Shown one piece after another: positions 1-9,159 of a stretch of 64,000 nucleotides of DNA. The position numbers and the translations under genes are program-made. Positions within the stretch are counted from its first letter, which is position 1; each line of letters starts with the position of its first letter. The notes under the pieces are model-generated. The model was not told the DNA's origin. It searched no databases and saw only the letters and a list, made by a program, of their open reading frames with translations. The DNA comes from Thermosynechococcus sichuanensis E542 (GTDB lineage Bacteria > Cyanobacteriota > Cyanobacteriia > Thermosynechococcales > Thermosynechococcaceae), in contig NZ_CP032152.1 of NCBI RefSeq assembly GCF_003555505.1, forward strand, positions 186,001 to 250,000, given 5' to 3'.

Positions 1-1060
1 TCGTGTTTGGCGGGTGAACCGATGTCCTAGCTCAATTGCTGCCCCATAGCTCTTGGCATCGAAAATATCAAAGTCATTACTAACGATGCGTTCTAAGTAG
101 ATTGATGGCAGGAAGGTGATCTGAGTATTGGGAGTATTGATCGCTCTGTACCGATAGGCCAGAAATACTCCACCGCGATCTTGTTCATCATAGCCAAACT
201 CAAAGGGCAGCACTTCGTAGGGGCGACCTACCACAAATCGGCGCAAGACAATGGGCAGAGCCACCCGTTGATCAAAAACGACCCTACCCCGTCGCACGGT
301 TAGAAGGGTTTCATCGGCACTGAGGGGTTCGGCGGTAGCTTCCTGTGCCCGTGCTTCTAGTTCTGGGGGACTAAAGGGGTCATTGGTAATCCGTAGATTC
401 GTTGCAAACCAGCGGCGGCCATCAAATTCTAAGCGATCGGCCTCAAAGCGCAGCCGATCAAACGTTGCCGTCACTTCTGCCTGGGGATCTCTAGTCTGTT
501 CGTCAAGGCCGGGGAGGGTGCTAAGGGGTGGGGGGCTAGGGGCACTGGTCAGGCTCAGGTCTTGATCCACCCTAGCGGTATTGACAACACCGCGCGCATT
601 CGTGAGGGAACCTTGATCGAGTCTGAGGTTATATTCCAAGCGATCGCCCTGTAGGACTTGATCGCCGCGCGTAATCGTCACATTACCTTCGGCCACCAGA
701 ATTTGGGCGTCAATATCGGTTTGAATGCGATCAGCGGTGAGTTCAGCTTCCTTGAATCGGAGGAAAACATTGCCAATGGCATTAAACAATCGCCGCAGCA
801 GATCAAACTCTTGGCGATCGGCGGTCACCTCTAGGGGGTGATCACGGACAACGGGCGTTTCAGCATTGGCCTGCCCAAGGCGGAGGGGGGCTGTAAAATC
901 AGGAGTTGGCTCAGGGCTGATCGGCGTTCTACTGCCTAGATCAGGGGTTATCGTTGTTCCGAGTAGCTCCGCTTGTGATGTGCTAATGACTTGGGCTAGT
1001 TCTGCAGGTTGTGCAGGGGGGGGCAGACTCGCAAAAGAGGGTAAGAACAACAACGGCCAA
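1..1060 (-). CDS. DUF3769 / LptD-OstA-like outer-membrane protein, 3' end outside window
   Basis: Read on the minus strand, one open frame runs from a TTG at 1060 to the window edge, about 353 codons, so the C-terminus is missing. The start follows an in-frame TGA at 1067-1069, and GTGAGGA sits just upstream as a ribosome site; I see no better start. The first ~20 residues are a hydrophobic export signal (LAVVVLTLFCESAPPAQPA). Residues ~85-140 look like an OstA/LptA module, with AEGNVTITRGDQVLQGDRLEY. The later part (RITNDPFSPPELEARA, then alternating polar/hydrophobic strands) fits the cyanobacterial DUF3769 family, thought to be the LptD-like outer-membrane lipopolysaccharide assembly protein. 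Family from recognition; function inferred. Confidence 0.8.
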
Positions 1061-1118
1061 ATTTCCTCACGACCACTGCCTAGTTACGTTACCCGATGCC
1101 CGCCCCCTTTGGCGAGGA

Positions 1119-1235
1119 CTATTCGAGATCCTTGCGCTTGGGGTTACGCGCTGGGTCACCCGAAAGGAACCCGAAAACAAACAGCAGCACAAAGAAGGTC
1201 ACAACGATATAAACGGTGATTTTCAGTGTTTCCAT
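1119..1235 (-). CDS. psbI: Photosystem II reaction center protein PsbI
   Basis: A 38-residue single-span thylakoid protein, too short for ordinary gene callers. It reads [20 protein letters not shown] and ends in [13 protein letters not shown]. PsbI is a low-molecular-weight subunit at the periphery of the PSII core that contacts D1 and CP43 and helps assembly. The sequence matches the Thermosynechococcus PsbI as I know it over its whole length. The gene stands alone, 59 bp upstream of the DUF3769 start and on the same strand; it is not next to psbK, which lies 9 kb away. No strong Shine-Dalgarno sequence is visible before the ATG. Confidence 0.97.
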
Positions 1236-1299
1236 AATGTTGTTGTTTTTCGTAGCGTCACCTTCTGATCATACGGGATGAGGGACTCCCTCGCATCTC

Positions 1300-1773
1300 C
1301 TAAAACACTTGGCTTTTTGTCGCATCCGACAGCGTGGGAATTTCGGCATAGATTCCCCGTACAGACTGCACCACTGCATAGCCAACGCCAATCACCGTGG
1401 CGATAAAGACAAAGTTGAAGAGTACTTTAATCAGGAGATCAAAACTAGCAACGCGGATCAGCAGTTGTACTAACAGTTGGACAATAAACAGGACAATCCC
1501 CATCAACAGTGCCTGCATCGTGTTGTAGCGAATAAAGAGACTCACACGGTTGTTGCGCACCACCAGCAGGTACAGCAGCATAAAAACAAGTAGCCCTGCA
1601 AAGGGAATTGAATAGATTAAAGCGACGGGCAGTACCACCAACACCAGTGCTTGTAGCGGTGGAAACAGATCAAATAAAAATCCACCAAAGGGCATGACAT
1701 AAAACAGCGGTAGTAAATACGCCAAGCTAGCAAAAATCCGATCTGGGACGGTGGTGGTGGCACGCCAAGTCAT
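1300..1773 (-). CDS. Tic20 family membrane protein
   Basis: 157 residues with four hydrophobic segments (about residues 15-38, 40-70, 85-112 and 115-138). The cytoplasmic-looking N-terminus leads into RIFASLAYLLPLFYVMPFG. The RYNTMQALLMGIVLF stretch and the C-terminal VQSVRGIYAEIPTLSDA are typical of the cyanobacterial homologues of Tic20, the chloroplast inner-envelope import channel component. What cyanobacterial Tic20 proteins transport is not settled. A short gap separates it from the secreted protein upstream on the same strand, so they could be co-transcribed. Family assignment is good; the function in this cell is not known from sequence. Confidence 0.85.
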   Translation of the reverse strand: MTWRATTTVPDRIFASLAYLLPLFYVMPFGGFLFDLFPPLQALVLVVLPVALIYSIPFAGLLVFMLLYLLVVRNNRVSLFIRYNTMQALLMGIVLFIVQLLVQLLIRVASFDLLIKVLFNFVFIATVIGVGYAVVQSVRGIYAEIPTLSDATKSQVF

Positions 1774-1783
1774 GGGGTTCTCC

Positions 1784-2239
1784 TTAAAGTGCTGATGGTT
1801 GTTGGCTCATCACCTTTAGTAATAGTTCAGGAGGAATCATATTGCACTCAATGGCTTTACCAATCAACGGTGGTCCAACCCGCGAGGCAATGATGGATTG
1901 CAGATCGGGGCTGTTTTTAATCGAGAGCATGACCGCACCAATGATCGAGTTGGGATCGGGTGATGGATTGCTGCCATTGGTGGGGAGCATTTTGATTAAC
2001 TGGGCAATATCCGTACAACTCGCTCCCGACACGTATTTGGCAAGGGAATCACTCACCTGTTGGACGGTGGTTTTCATCATGTCTGGTGGCAGCGGGCTGG
2101 CGGTTTGGGCACGCGCGGGTTGACTCATTCCCAGTGTCATCAGGGCACCCACAAGGAGAGGGAGACTGCCAATAGATAGGCCAATGCCTACAATACGACT
2201 GGGCGAATGCTTGCGGCACGCTGGAGCAATTTGCAACAT
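1784..2239 (-). CDS. Secreted hypothetical protein
   Basis: 151 residues. A basic N-terminus (CRKHSPSR) is followed by a hydrophobic segment and a likely signal peptidase site after QPARA, near residue 44. The mature part carries two cysteines, at GASCTDIAQ and AIECNMIPP, which may form a disulfide, and has no domain I recognise. It ends 10 bp before tic20 and starts 44 bp after the clpP stop, on the same strand, suggesting a clpP-to-tic20 transcription unit. Probably a periplasmic or lumenal cyanobacterial family of unknown role. Confidence 0.75.
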   Translation of the reverse strand: MLQIAPACRKHSPSRIVGIGLSIGSLPLLVGALMTLGMSQPARAQTASPLPPDMMKTTVQQVSDSLAKYVSGASCTDIAQLIKMLPTNGSNPSPDPNSIIGAVMLSIKNSPDLQSIIASRVGPPLIGKAIECNMIPPELLLKVMSQQPSAL

Positions 2240-2282
2240 AGTAAACCTCTATATCTTAGTAACTGTAACGAGTGCAGGCAAA

Positions 2283-2879
2283 CTAGTTGGAACGCTCCTC
2301 AATCACCCGATCAATCAGGCCGTAGTTTTTCGCCTCTTCGGCGGACATGAAGAAGTCGCGATCCATATCCCGCTCAATTTTTTCAAGGGGTTGACCCGTA
2401 TGGTAGGCGTATAGTTCATTGAGTTGTCGCCGTACCCGTAAAATTTCGCGAGCTTCGATTTCAATATCCGTTGCTTGACCACGGGTGCCACCAGAGGGCT
2501 GGTGAATCATGATGCGGGAGTGGGGTAGTGCCAACCGTTTGCCTTTGGTACCGGCTGCAAGGAGGAAAGACCCCATTGAGGCAGCCAGACCCACACAAAT
2601 GGTGACGACATCAGATTTAATATGTTGCATGGTGTCATAGATAGCCATGCCCGCGGTGACAGAACCACCAGGGGAGTTGATGTAGAGCATGATGTCTTTG
2701 CCCGGATCTTCGGAGTCAAGGTAGAGCATCACCGCCACAATTTGGTTGGCAATCTCATCATCCACCTCTTTACCAAGGAAAATAATCCGCTCGCGATAGA
2801 GACGGTTGTAGATGTCAATCCACTGGGTGTAGGGTTCACCGGGCATCCGGTAGGGGACTTTGGGTACTCCGATGGGCAT
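2283..2879 (-). CDS. clpP: ATP-dependent Clp protease proteolytic subunit
   Basis: 198 residues, normal ClpP length. The full catalytic triad is present: Ser101 in GLAASMGSF, His126 in MIHQPSGG and Asp175 in DMDRDFF. It is therefore an active ClpP rather than the inactive ClpR paralogue that cyanobacteria also carry. The N-terminus [20 protein letters not shown] differs from the short N-termini of the ClpP1 and ClpP2 types and resembles the ClpP3/plastid ClpP group. Those paralogue numbers are from memory, so I give only clpP. The protein forms heptameric rings that degrade substrates unfolded by ClpC or ClpX. No clpR or clpX lies next to it. Confidence 0.95.
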   Translation of the reverse strand: MPIGVPKVPYRMPGEPYTQWIDIYNRLYRERIIFLGKEVDDEIANQIVAVMLYLDSEDPGKDIMLYINSPGGSVTAGMAIYDTMQHIKSDVVTICVGLAASMGSFLLAAGTKGKRLALPHSRIMIHQPSGGTRGQATDIEIEAREILRVRRQLNELYAYHTGQPLEKIERDMDRDFFMSAEEAKNYGLIDRVIEERSN

Positions 2880-2971
2880 AGCATCCTTCCACGCTGAGCT
2901 ATCAACGCCGCAACCTGAGCCATGAAGGCGGCTTTTCTCCCTGATTCTAACCTATTCCTAGGGTCTTGGCT

Positions 2972-3943
2972 CTAAACTTGGCAGAGGCAGAGGGCAAACC
3001 ACTGCTGAGGATCAGTAAAGGCGTTGATCCATCGAAATCCAGCAGCCGTTAATGCCGCCTTGAGGGCAACAAGGTCAAACTTGCGGGAAATTTCGGTGAG
3101 AATCGGTTCAGCCGCAGCAAAAGTGCACTGAAAATCAAGGGCGGCCAAGGTAACGGTTTGCGTGTGTTGCGAATCGAGATACATTTCAATTTGCTGGGCA
3201 ATTGGGTTATAGATAGCGCGATGGGCAAAGGCTTCGGGCTGAAAGTTTCCTTGAAAGCGCCAGTTGAGGTGATGGAGGATATTGCGGTTAAAGGCAGCCG
3301 TTACCCCTTGGGCATCGTTGTAAGCAGGGAGCAAAATGCTCGTGTCTTTGATCAGATCCACCCCCAATAGGAAATAGTCCCCGTCCCTAAGAACCCGATG
3401 AATCTGCTGAAAAAGGGTCTGGCATTCCCTAGGGGAGAGATTGCCAATGGTGCTACCGAGAAAGCAGAGCAAGCGGCGGGGGGCCAAGGGGGGCGGTAGG
3501 TGCTCTAAGCCCACTTGATAGGTGCCGACAAGGCCATGAATACTGAGCTGGGGATAGTCAGCAAGAAGCGCCATGGCACTGGTTTTGAGGATTGAGCCAC
3601 TGACATCAATGGGACGATAGTAAAGCCGAGGTTGTACGTGGGCATAGGCCGAGAGGAGAAGACGAATCTTGCGATCGCTCCCACTGCCAAGTTCCACGAG
3701 TTCACAGGCGCCCGTGAGCTGGGCGATCGCCCCAGCGGCAGTCTCTAAAATGCCCAATTCGGTACGGGTGGGGTAGTATTCCGGCAACTCACAAATCTGT
3801 TCAAAAAGACGCGATCCCGCCGCATCGTAGAAGTAGTAGGAGGGAAGGGACTTGGGTTGTTGAGTCAAACCTCGGATGACATCTTGGCCGTCCCGTTCTG
3901 TGGTGAGACTGGGTAAGTGGGTCAGGTGTAGGCGATCGCTCAC
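2972..3943 (-). CDS. egtD: L-histidine N-alpha-methyltransferase EgtD (DUF2260 type)
   Basis: 323 residues, the usual EgtD length. N-terminal hallmark PKSLPSYYFYDAAGSRLFEQ leads to LPEYYPTRTE, followed by the SAM-binding ELGSGSDRKIR (residues ~83-93) and LLCFLGSTIGN. EgtD adds three methyl groups to histidine to give hercynine, the first step of ergothioneine synthesis. The next enzyme, EgtB, is not in this window. The gene ends 93 bp from clpP and starts 30 bp after the stop of the amino-acid permease, so those two may share a transcript. The histidine-pocket residues cannot be checked by eye, so a related protein methyltransferase remains possible. Confidence 0.88.
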   Translation of the reverse strand: MSDRLHLTHLPSLTTERDGQDVIRGLTQQPKSLPSYYFYDAAGSRLFEQICELPEYYPTRTELGILETAAGAIAQLTGACELVELGSGSDRKIRLLLSAYAHVQPRLYYRPIDVSGSILKTSAMALLADYPQLSIHGLVGTYQVGLEHLPPPLAPRRLLCFLGSTIGNLSPRECQTLFQQIHRVLRDGDYFLLGVDLIKDTSILLPAYNDAQGVTAAFNRNILHHLNWRFQGNFQPEAFAHRAIYNPIAQQIEMYLDSQHTQTVTLAALDFQCTFAAAEPILTEISRKFDLVALKAALTAAGFRWINAFTDPQQWFALCLCQV

Positions 3944-3972
3944 AGGGAAAACGGCTCCAGAATGTGCAAACC

Positions 3973-4641
3973 TTAAGATATTTTAGCCTTTAGCCGCTGC
4001 TCTAAACGCCGTCCCCACCACGCGATCGGCAAGCTCATCAGCAGGTAGAGGATTAAGGCCAAAGCATAGAGAGGAAATGGATTGCTACTGTTGCGAATCA
4101 CCCACACCCGCATCACCGAGGTTAAGTCCACGCCGGCAATCACACTGACGATGGCGGAATCCTTGAGCATGTAGATAAAGTCATTGACTAAGGGTGGGAT
4201 CACAATTTGAATGGCTTGGGGCAAAATAATGCGCACAAATCCCTGTTGTTGACTCATGCCTAGAGATAGGGCAGCTTCCCGTTGACCCACATCCACCGCT
4301 TGCAGGCCCGCACGAAAGACCTCTGCTTCATAGGCGCCATAGTTGAGCGCCAAAGCTGTCACCCCCGCTGTCCAAGCGTTCACCCAAGTCGCAAGATTCA
4401 TCTGGGCTAAGACTGCACCGACCCCGTAGTAGAGCAGGAGCAGTTGGGTGATCATGGGAGTATTGCGCATTAGCTCAATAAAGCCAAGCGCCGGCCAGCG
4501 CAGAAACAGAAAGGGTGAGGTGCTCATGGCGGCGAGGACAATGCCGAGCAATACCGCTAGCGGAAAGGAAATACCGCAGTAAATGAGTGTATTTAGTGCC
4601 CCTCGCAAAAAGGCCGGCAGGGCAGCTTGGATCAGTTCCAT
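3973..4641 (-). CDS. Amino-acid ABC transporter permease (His/Glu/Gln/Arg type)
   Basis: 222 residues, an all-helical inner-membrane protein of the polar amino-acid uptake family. The family signature is clear in FIELMRNTPMITQLLLLYYG and in the EAA loop AGLQAVDVGQREAALSLGMS, which docks to the ATPase. C-terminal helices follow LKDSAIVSVIAGVDLT. No substrate-binding protein or ATPase gene is adjacent, so this is a detached half of a transporter, possibly working with subunits encoded elsewhere. The downstream egtD is only 30 bp away. Substrate not deducible. Confidence 0.88.
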   Translation of the reverse strand: MELIQAALPAFLRGALNTLIYCGISFPLAVLLGIVLAAMSTSPFLFLRWPALGFIELMRNTPMITQLLLLYYGVGAVLAQMNLATWVNAWTAGVTALALNYGAYEAEVFRAGLQAVDVGQREAALSLGMSQQQGFVRIILPQAIQIVIPPLVNDFIYMLKDSAIVSVIAGVDLTSVMRVWVIRNSSNPFPLYALALILYLLMSLPIAWWGRRLEQRLKAKIS

Positions 4642-4734
4642 CGAAGATGTTGGGTTACGCCTGTTGCTCTAACTCATAAAGGGTTCAGGGAGCTATCAGT
4701 TCCGCGCTCTACCTAAAAGGTGAGCTACATGGAC

Positions 4735-4790
4735 TCCCAGCACTTGTCGATTCCCCACCGCTACGCGGCAGCAAGCTACGATGGGGGCAA
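4735..4790 (+). other. Hairpin sequence resembling an IS200/IS605 left end
   Basis: CCCCACCG and CGATGGGG flank the stretch CTACGCGGCAGCAAGCTAC and can pair into an imperfect stem. It lies about 30 bp upstream of the TnpB-like remnant, where IS605-type elements carry a subterminal hairpin recognised by TnpA. No tnpA is present. Assignment rests only on position and foldability. Confidence 0.3.
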
Positions 4791-4817
4791 GATCAGTGTT
4801 TATCGTACACTACAGTC

Positions 4818-5136
4818 ATGCTGACAATGAACTACATTTATCGAATTTATTCAAGTGCTACGCAGCAGACTGACCTGCTTGAGTGGCTTGAGACATGCAG
4901 AGGCGTGCATAGCTATGCTTTGCGCAAGCTCAAAGACTGGATTGCTTCGCGAAAGTGTTGTGAACCAGATATACATGGTATTGATTGCATATCTAGTTTT
5001 AGAGCTAGTGAATATACCTGAATACTTTGGCAGGAAGCTGTTAGATAAGTTACGATATGTGCAACTGGAACTGAGTCGGCGGTGTTCCATCGTTCATTGG
5101 AGCTTTGATTGGCAGCCAGAGCTACTTTTCTCTTAA
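4818..5136 (+). pseudogene. Mosaic transposase remnant (TnpB N-terminus fused to other debris)
   Basis: The first ~48 codons from ATG 4818 read MLTMNYIYRIYSSATQQTDL and continue to KDWIASRKC. That is the N-terminus of the IS605 TnpB/OrfB family as found in thermophilic cyanobacteria. Homology stops abruptly near 4960, and the frame closes soon after without the RuvC and zinc-finger parts (a full TnpB has about 400 residues). From about 4966 another frame reads IYMVLIAYLVLELVNIPEYF and RKLLDKLRYVQLELSRR, which looks like the C-terminal end of an unrelated DDE transposase. This is best read as two broken elements joined by deletion. The TnpB part is fairly sure, the second part is a guess. Confidence 0.6.
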
Positions 5137-5379
5137 CATCTTAACTTCTATTGCGGGATACAACACTTTTTGGTTGAATGGGGTATCAAGTAGGGGATAG
5201 TGTAGGCGGAACCCCGTTGGCAACGCCGATTGCCTATATCCAAGAACAACAAAGGTCGCCCTTGTAGGCCGTTAGGTCGTGCGTAGCAGAGCGGGACTTG
5301 TACCCAATTTTTTGGTCACCAACCCCCTCTATCAGCAGGTATAATTTAATGATGTTCTGCCCCTGCGGTTTCACTGACT
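5137..5379. other. Non-coding stretch after transposase remnant; upstream region of the J-domain gene
   Basis: No convincing gene. It contains inverted segments (for example AGGCGGAACC...GGCAACGCC near 5205-5240) that could be a remnant element end. Before the following gene is GCAGGTATAATTTAATG (5335-5352), in which TATAAT is a good candidate -10 box about 40 bp before the ATG at 5380. Promoter assignment is by motif only. Confidence 0.35.
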
Positions 5380-6327
5380 ATGCCCTTCGAGATCAATCAC
5401 GGCTTGGGTCGCTTCAACTCCAAACGGGATCTCCATGCTGCCCTAGGCATTCCATTGTCAGCAGCACCCGCGGAAATTCGCAAGCGGTATCTCAAAATTG
5501 CCAAGACCTTGCACCCCGACAGCCGTGATGATGAATCGGGCAAAAAAATGGCCAGTGATTTGCTCTCAAAGTTTGTGAATCCTGCCTATGAGGTGCTTTC
5601 CCAAGAAAAAGAGCGGGAAGAATATCAAGTTATTTTGCGCTTACTCGAAAAGCAACTGCTAACGGCCAATATTGTGCCAACCCCCACCTTTGATATGGCA
5701 CGGGAAGTCTTTAATGCCGCCAATGTTGAAGAGGCCTATCAAAAGGCGCTCAATACCCTTGCCCAAGATCAATACAAGGACTTAAACAATGTCCTGAAAA
5801 TCAGCGAACAAATTAGCGAACTGAATTTGATTTACTTGTGGCGATCGGCAGGCGGCAAGGCAACAGCAGCCACACCCACGGTTTCTACACCTGCGCCTCC
5901 AGCCAAAGCGGATGAAACCCAAGTGCGTGCCACACCAGCAGCCGTTACAGGGATGACACCACCTCAAGAAGCTCCCAAAACAGACCAATTTACAGAGCAA
6001 TACTTCCGACGGGCAGAGGAACTCTTCAATAAAGGGATTTATCTGGAAGCCATCAAGGAATTGAAGGATGCCCTGAAAATTGACCCCCGCAGTGCTCGCT
6101 GCAATGCTCTGCTAGGCAAGGTATATCTGCAACAAGGCTCCCTCAGCATGGCCAAAATTCACTTTAATCAAGCCCTGAAGCTGAATCCTCAAGAAGTGAT
6201 GGCCATACAGGGACTCGAGGCAATCAGCAAGAGGGAGCGCAAAGCCCAGCAACAGCAAAAAAATACTGAGCCGCCAAAACCGGAGAAAAAGAAATCTTCC
6301 TTCTTTGGTCTTTTTGGGAAAAAATAA
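5380..6327 (+). CDS. J-domain protein with C-terminal TPR repeats
   Basis: 315 residues. Residues ~17-85 form a J-domain (LHAALGIPLSAAPAEIRKRY) that keeps the HPD triad in KTLHPDS, needed to stimulate DnaK. A middle helical part is followed by a Thr/Ala/Pro-rich linker (~165-205). Residues ~208-275 form two TPR-like units (AEELFNKGIYLEAIKELKDA, then LGKVYLQQGSLSMAKIHFNQ). The tail is basic and ends KKKSSFFGLFGKK. It probably recruits DnaK to a client bound by the TPR part; no membrane segment is visible. It is separated from hisZ by only 6 bp, so the two are likely co-transcribed, though they have no obvious shared role. Confidence 0.85.
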   Translation: MPFEINHGLGRFNSKRDLHAALGIPLSAAPAEIRKRYLKIAKTLHPDSRDDESGKKMASDLLSKFVNPAYEVLSQEKEREEYQVILRLLEKQLLTANIVPTPTFDMAREVFNAANVEEAYQKALNTLAQDQYKDLNNVLKISEQISELNLIYLWRSAGGKATAATPTVSTPAPPAKADETQVRATPAAVTGMTPPQEAPKTDQFTEQYFRRAEELFNKGIYLEAIKELKDALKIDPRSARCNALLGKVYLQQGSLSMAKIHFNQALKLNPQEVMAIQGLEAISKRERKAQQQQKNTEPPKPEKKKSSFFGLFGKK

Positions 6328-6333
6328 TTCACT

Positions 6334-7560
6334 ATGGTGTATCAACCTGCCTGTGGTGCCCGCGATATTTTGCCCCTTGACGTGGCACGGCAACGGTGGC
6401 TGGAGCAACGCTTAGAGCGCGTCTTTCAAAGCTGGGGCTACCAAGAAATTATCACACCGACCATCGAGACCTTGGCAACCCTCACAGCGGGGGGTACGGT
6501 TCGTCCCGAGACGGTCATTCAAGTGCAGGGGAATGGTGATGAACCCTTGGGGTTGCGGCCGGAATTAACGGCTTCGATCGCTCGCGCTGCTGTGACTCGC
6601 ATGGCAGGTATGCAGTTGCCCCAACGGCTTTATTACAAAACCAATGTCTTTCGGCGAACCACAGGGGCAGAGTTGGGCAACCAGCAGGAATTTTTCCAAG
6701 CGGGGGTAGAGCTACTAGGGGCAACGGGTTTAGCGGCGGATGCAGAAATTCTCTGGCTGGTGCAGGCGTGCCTTGGGGCGTTAGCGGTTGAGGAGGCTTA
6801 TCTTTTGGTGGGGGATGCCCACCTGACGCAACAGTTGCTCAGTCCCTTTCCAGCGGAACTGCAAAAAACCGTGCGCCAATGCTTGGCCAATTTAGACCGC
6901 GTGAGTTTGCAGGCTCTACCCGCCCCTTGGCGCGATCGCGCCCTTGCCCTCTTTGACCTACGGGGCACTCCAAGGGAAGTGGGGGAACGCTTAGCACAGT
7001 GGTCTGACGTGGCAGGGGTGGCCGATCGCTTTGCGGAACTGCAACAGTTGTTGGGCTTGGTGGCCGAGTCTTTGTCGATCACCCTTGATCTTAGCCTTGT
7101 GCAGTCCTTTGATTACTACACGGGGATTATCTTTGAGGTCTTGATTTCCACGGAAACAGAACTGCGGTTGGTCGCTCAGGGGGGACGCTATGATCAACTG
7201 CTCAGTATCTATCATCCCGACGGTACCACGGTGCCGGGGATTGGTTTTGTCTTTAATGTCGAGGCGCTATTGCAGGCGATCGCCATTCCCCCCGCCGCCC
7301 TATTAGCCCCCCGCAGTCAATGGCTAGTGGTTCCCCGCACAAGCAATGCTCTTGCTGCTGCCCTACACCATGCCCAAACGCTGCGCTTAGATGGCTCCAC
7401 CCGTGTGGAGTTGGCACTTGTCGATCTGACGCCAGAGCAAATCCGCGCCTATGCTCGCGATCGCCAGATTCCCTATATTGCTTGGATTGAGAGTGATGCG
7501 CCACCGCAGATCGAAGCCCTCAGTGATGGGGCAACCTATTTGCAGATTCAGAGTGTTTAG
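6334..7560 (+). CDS. hisZ: ATP phosphoribosyltransferase regulatory subunit HisZ
   Basis: 408 residues, a catalytically inactive class II histidyl-tRNA synthetase paralogue. It begins YQPACGARDILPLDVARQRW and carries class II motif 2-like KTNVFRRTTGAELGNQQEFF and the HisRS-like SFDYYTGIIFEVL. It pairs with the short HisG encoded 3 bp downstream, forming the hetero-octamer that starts histidine synthesis from ATP and PRPP and gives histidine feedback control. The adjacent short hisG supports HisZ over a true HisRS. The start ATG at 6334 follows the J-domain gene stop closely. Confidence 0.95.
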   Translation: MVYQPACGARDILPLDVARQRWLEQRLERVFQSWGYQEIITPTIETLATLTAGGTVRPETVIQVQGNGDEPLGLRPELTASIARAAVTRMAGMQLPQRLYYKTNVFRRTTGAELGNQQEFFQAGVELLGATGLAADAEILWLVQACLGALAVEEAYLLVGDAHLTQQLLSPFPAELQKTVRQCLANLDRVSLQALPAPWRDRALALFDLRGTPREVGERLAQWSDVAGVADRFAELQQLLGLVAESLSITLDLSLVQSFDYYTGIIFEVLISTETELRLVAQGGRYDQLLSIYHPDGTTVPGIGFVFNVEALLQAIAIPPAALLAPRSQWLVVPRTSNALAAALHHAQTLRLDGSTRVELALVDLTPEQIRAYARDRQIPYIAWIESDAPPQIEALSDGATYLQIQSV

Positions 7561-7563
7561 ACC

Positions 7564-8199
7564 ATGCTAACGATCGCTCTCCCCAAAGGTGCCCTACTCA
7601 AAGACAGTATTGCCTACTTCCAACGGGTGGGCTTAAATTTTGAAGCGCTCCTCGAGCCGGGAAATCGCCAACTGCAAGTGCTTTCTCAGGATGGCCGTGC
7701 CCGTGCCCTTTTAGTCCGTGCCCAAGATGTCCCCGTTTACGTGCAGTATGGTCAAGCACAGTTGGGCATTGTGGGCTACGATGTGCTGCGGGAAAAAAAT
7801 CCCCATGTGGCCAAACTGGCGGATCTGGGTTTTGGTCAGTGTCGGCTATCGGTGGCCGTCAAAGCCTCTAGCCCCTACCGCAGTGCCCGCGATTTGCCCC
7901 CCCATTGCCGCGTGGCCTCAAAGTTTGTCCGCTGCGCCGATGCTTTTTTCCAACAGTTGGATTTGCCCGTGGACATTGTGCCGCTCTACGGTTCGGTAGA
8001 GCTAGGGCCGATTACGGGTATGGCCGAGGCGATTGTGGATTTAGTGTCAACGGGGCGGACGCTCAAGGAAAATGGCCTTGTGGAGTTAGAGCAAATTTTT
8101 AGCAGCACAGCCTATTTGATTGCCCATCCCCGCAGTTATCGCCTCAACCTCAATGGTCTTGGACACTATGTTCCGCAGTTAATAGGGGCGATCGCCTAA
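7564..8199 (+). CDS. hisG: ATP phosphoribosyltransferase catalytic subunit HisG, short form
   Basis: 211 residues: the short form, which lacks the C-terminal histidine-binding domain and therefore needs HisZ. It begins [20 protein letters not shown]. The PRPP-binding loop appears as [20 protein letters not shown], near residues 157-176. It catalyses ATP + PRPP to N1-(5-phosphoribosyl)-ATP. It follows hisZ directly, matching a hisZG operon. Its 3' end meets the convergent btpA stop with no gap. Confidence 0.97.
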   Translation: MLTIALPKGALLKDSIAYFQRVGLNFEALLEPGNRQLQVLSQDGRARALLVRAQDVPVYVQYGQAQLGIVGYDVLREKNPHVAKLADLGFGQCRLSVAVKASSPYRSARDLPPHCRVASKFVRCADAFFQQLDLPVDIVPLYGSVELGPITGMAEAIVDLVSTGRTLKENGLVELEQIFSSTAYLIAHPRSYRLNLNGLGHYVPQLIGAIA

Positions 8200-9090
8200 T
8201 CATTTTTGCCCGTGCACAAACATGGCTGGCAAGGGTTCACTCACAGACCCTCGGCAGTTGCTATTGGCGCGATTGAGTTCCTGAATCTTGTGGTGTGCCC
8301 GCTGCCATGCTTCAACAAAACGGCTGACGCGAATAGGGTCAATGGGTTGTTCAATCTGACCATTGCGCTTCAGAGAACTGGCCACAATGACGCCGTTGAC
8401 GTAGGGCACCAATTGCTCCACATTGTCCCAAGAGGCTCCACTGCCAATCAAGAGGGGTTGTCCCTTAGCGGCACTGGCGGCGACGGATAGATCTTCCTCG
8501 CTGGGCGGGTGTCCTGTTGCCCAACCGGAGAGAATGACGCCATCGGCGAGTCCCCGTTCAAAGGTGTCCCGTACCGCAGTGGCGAGGTTTGAACTGTGGA
8601 GGGGCTGGGCGTGCTTCACCATCACATCAGCAAAAATTTTGATGTCTTGCCCCAGTTCGCGGCGGTAACGTAGGAGCTGATGGGCTTGGCCTTCAATGAT
8701 GCCTTGATCGGTCGCCATTACCCCAGTGAGCACATTGACACGGATAAATTGTGCCCCCGTACAGGCGGCGATCGCCAGACCACTGAAAGCATCATTGCGC
8801 AGCACATTCAGGCCAATGGGCAAGGACACCAGATTTTTTATCCGCTGCACCACTAAAGTCATGGCACTGACGACGGCAGCATCCACCCGATCTTTGGTGA
8901 AGGGGGCATCAAAGAAATTCTCAACAATAATGGCATTGGCTCCCCCTGAGGCGAGGGCTGTGGCTTCCTGTTCTGCGCGGTCAATAACGGCCTTGAGGCT
9001 CCCCCCCCAACGGGCGGAAGTGGGTAGGGGAAGGAGGTGGACAACACCAATAACTGGGGTTGCAGTGTGAAAGAGAGTCCGGAGATCCAC
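8200..9090 (-). CDS. btpA: BtpA family photosystem I biogenesis protein
   Basis: 296 residues with a TIM-barrel-like fold. Characteristic stretches are PVIGVVHLLPLPTSARWGG, GGANAIIVENFFDAPF and LPIGLNVLRNDAFSGLAIA, and a C-terminal VNGVIVASSLKRNG. In Synechocystis BtpA is a thylakoid-associated extrinsic protein needed for stable photosystem I reaction-centre proteins, notably in the cold; that role comes from literature on the family. It is convergent with hisG and divergent from folK, with a 70-bp gap to folK that must hold both promoters. Confidence 0.93.
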   Translation of the reverse strand: MDLRTLFHTATPVIGVVHLLPLPTSARWGGSLKAVIDRAEQEATALASGGANAIIVENFFDAPFTKDRVDAAVVSAMTLVVQRIKNLVSLPIGLNVLRNDAFSGLAIAACTGAQFIRVNVLTGVMATDQGIIEGQAHQLLRYRRELGQDIKIFADVMVKHAQPLHSSNLATAVRDTFERGLADGVILSGWATGHPPSEEDLSVAASAAKGQPLLIGSGASWDNVEQLVPYVNGVIVASSLKRNGQIEQPIDPIRVSRFVEAWQRAHHKIQELNRANSNCRGSVSEPLPAMFVHGQK

Positions 9091-9159
9091 AACGATTTCG
9101 GCGATAGGTGAACAGTGCAGGTATAACAGGAGGAGTGGTAGGCACTCTACACAGGCACA

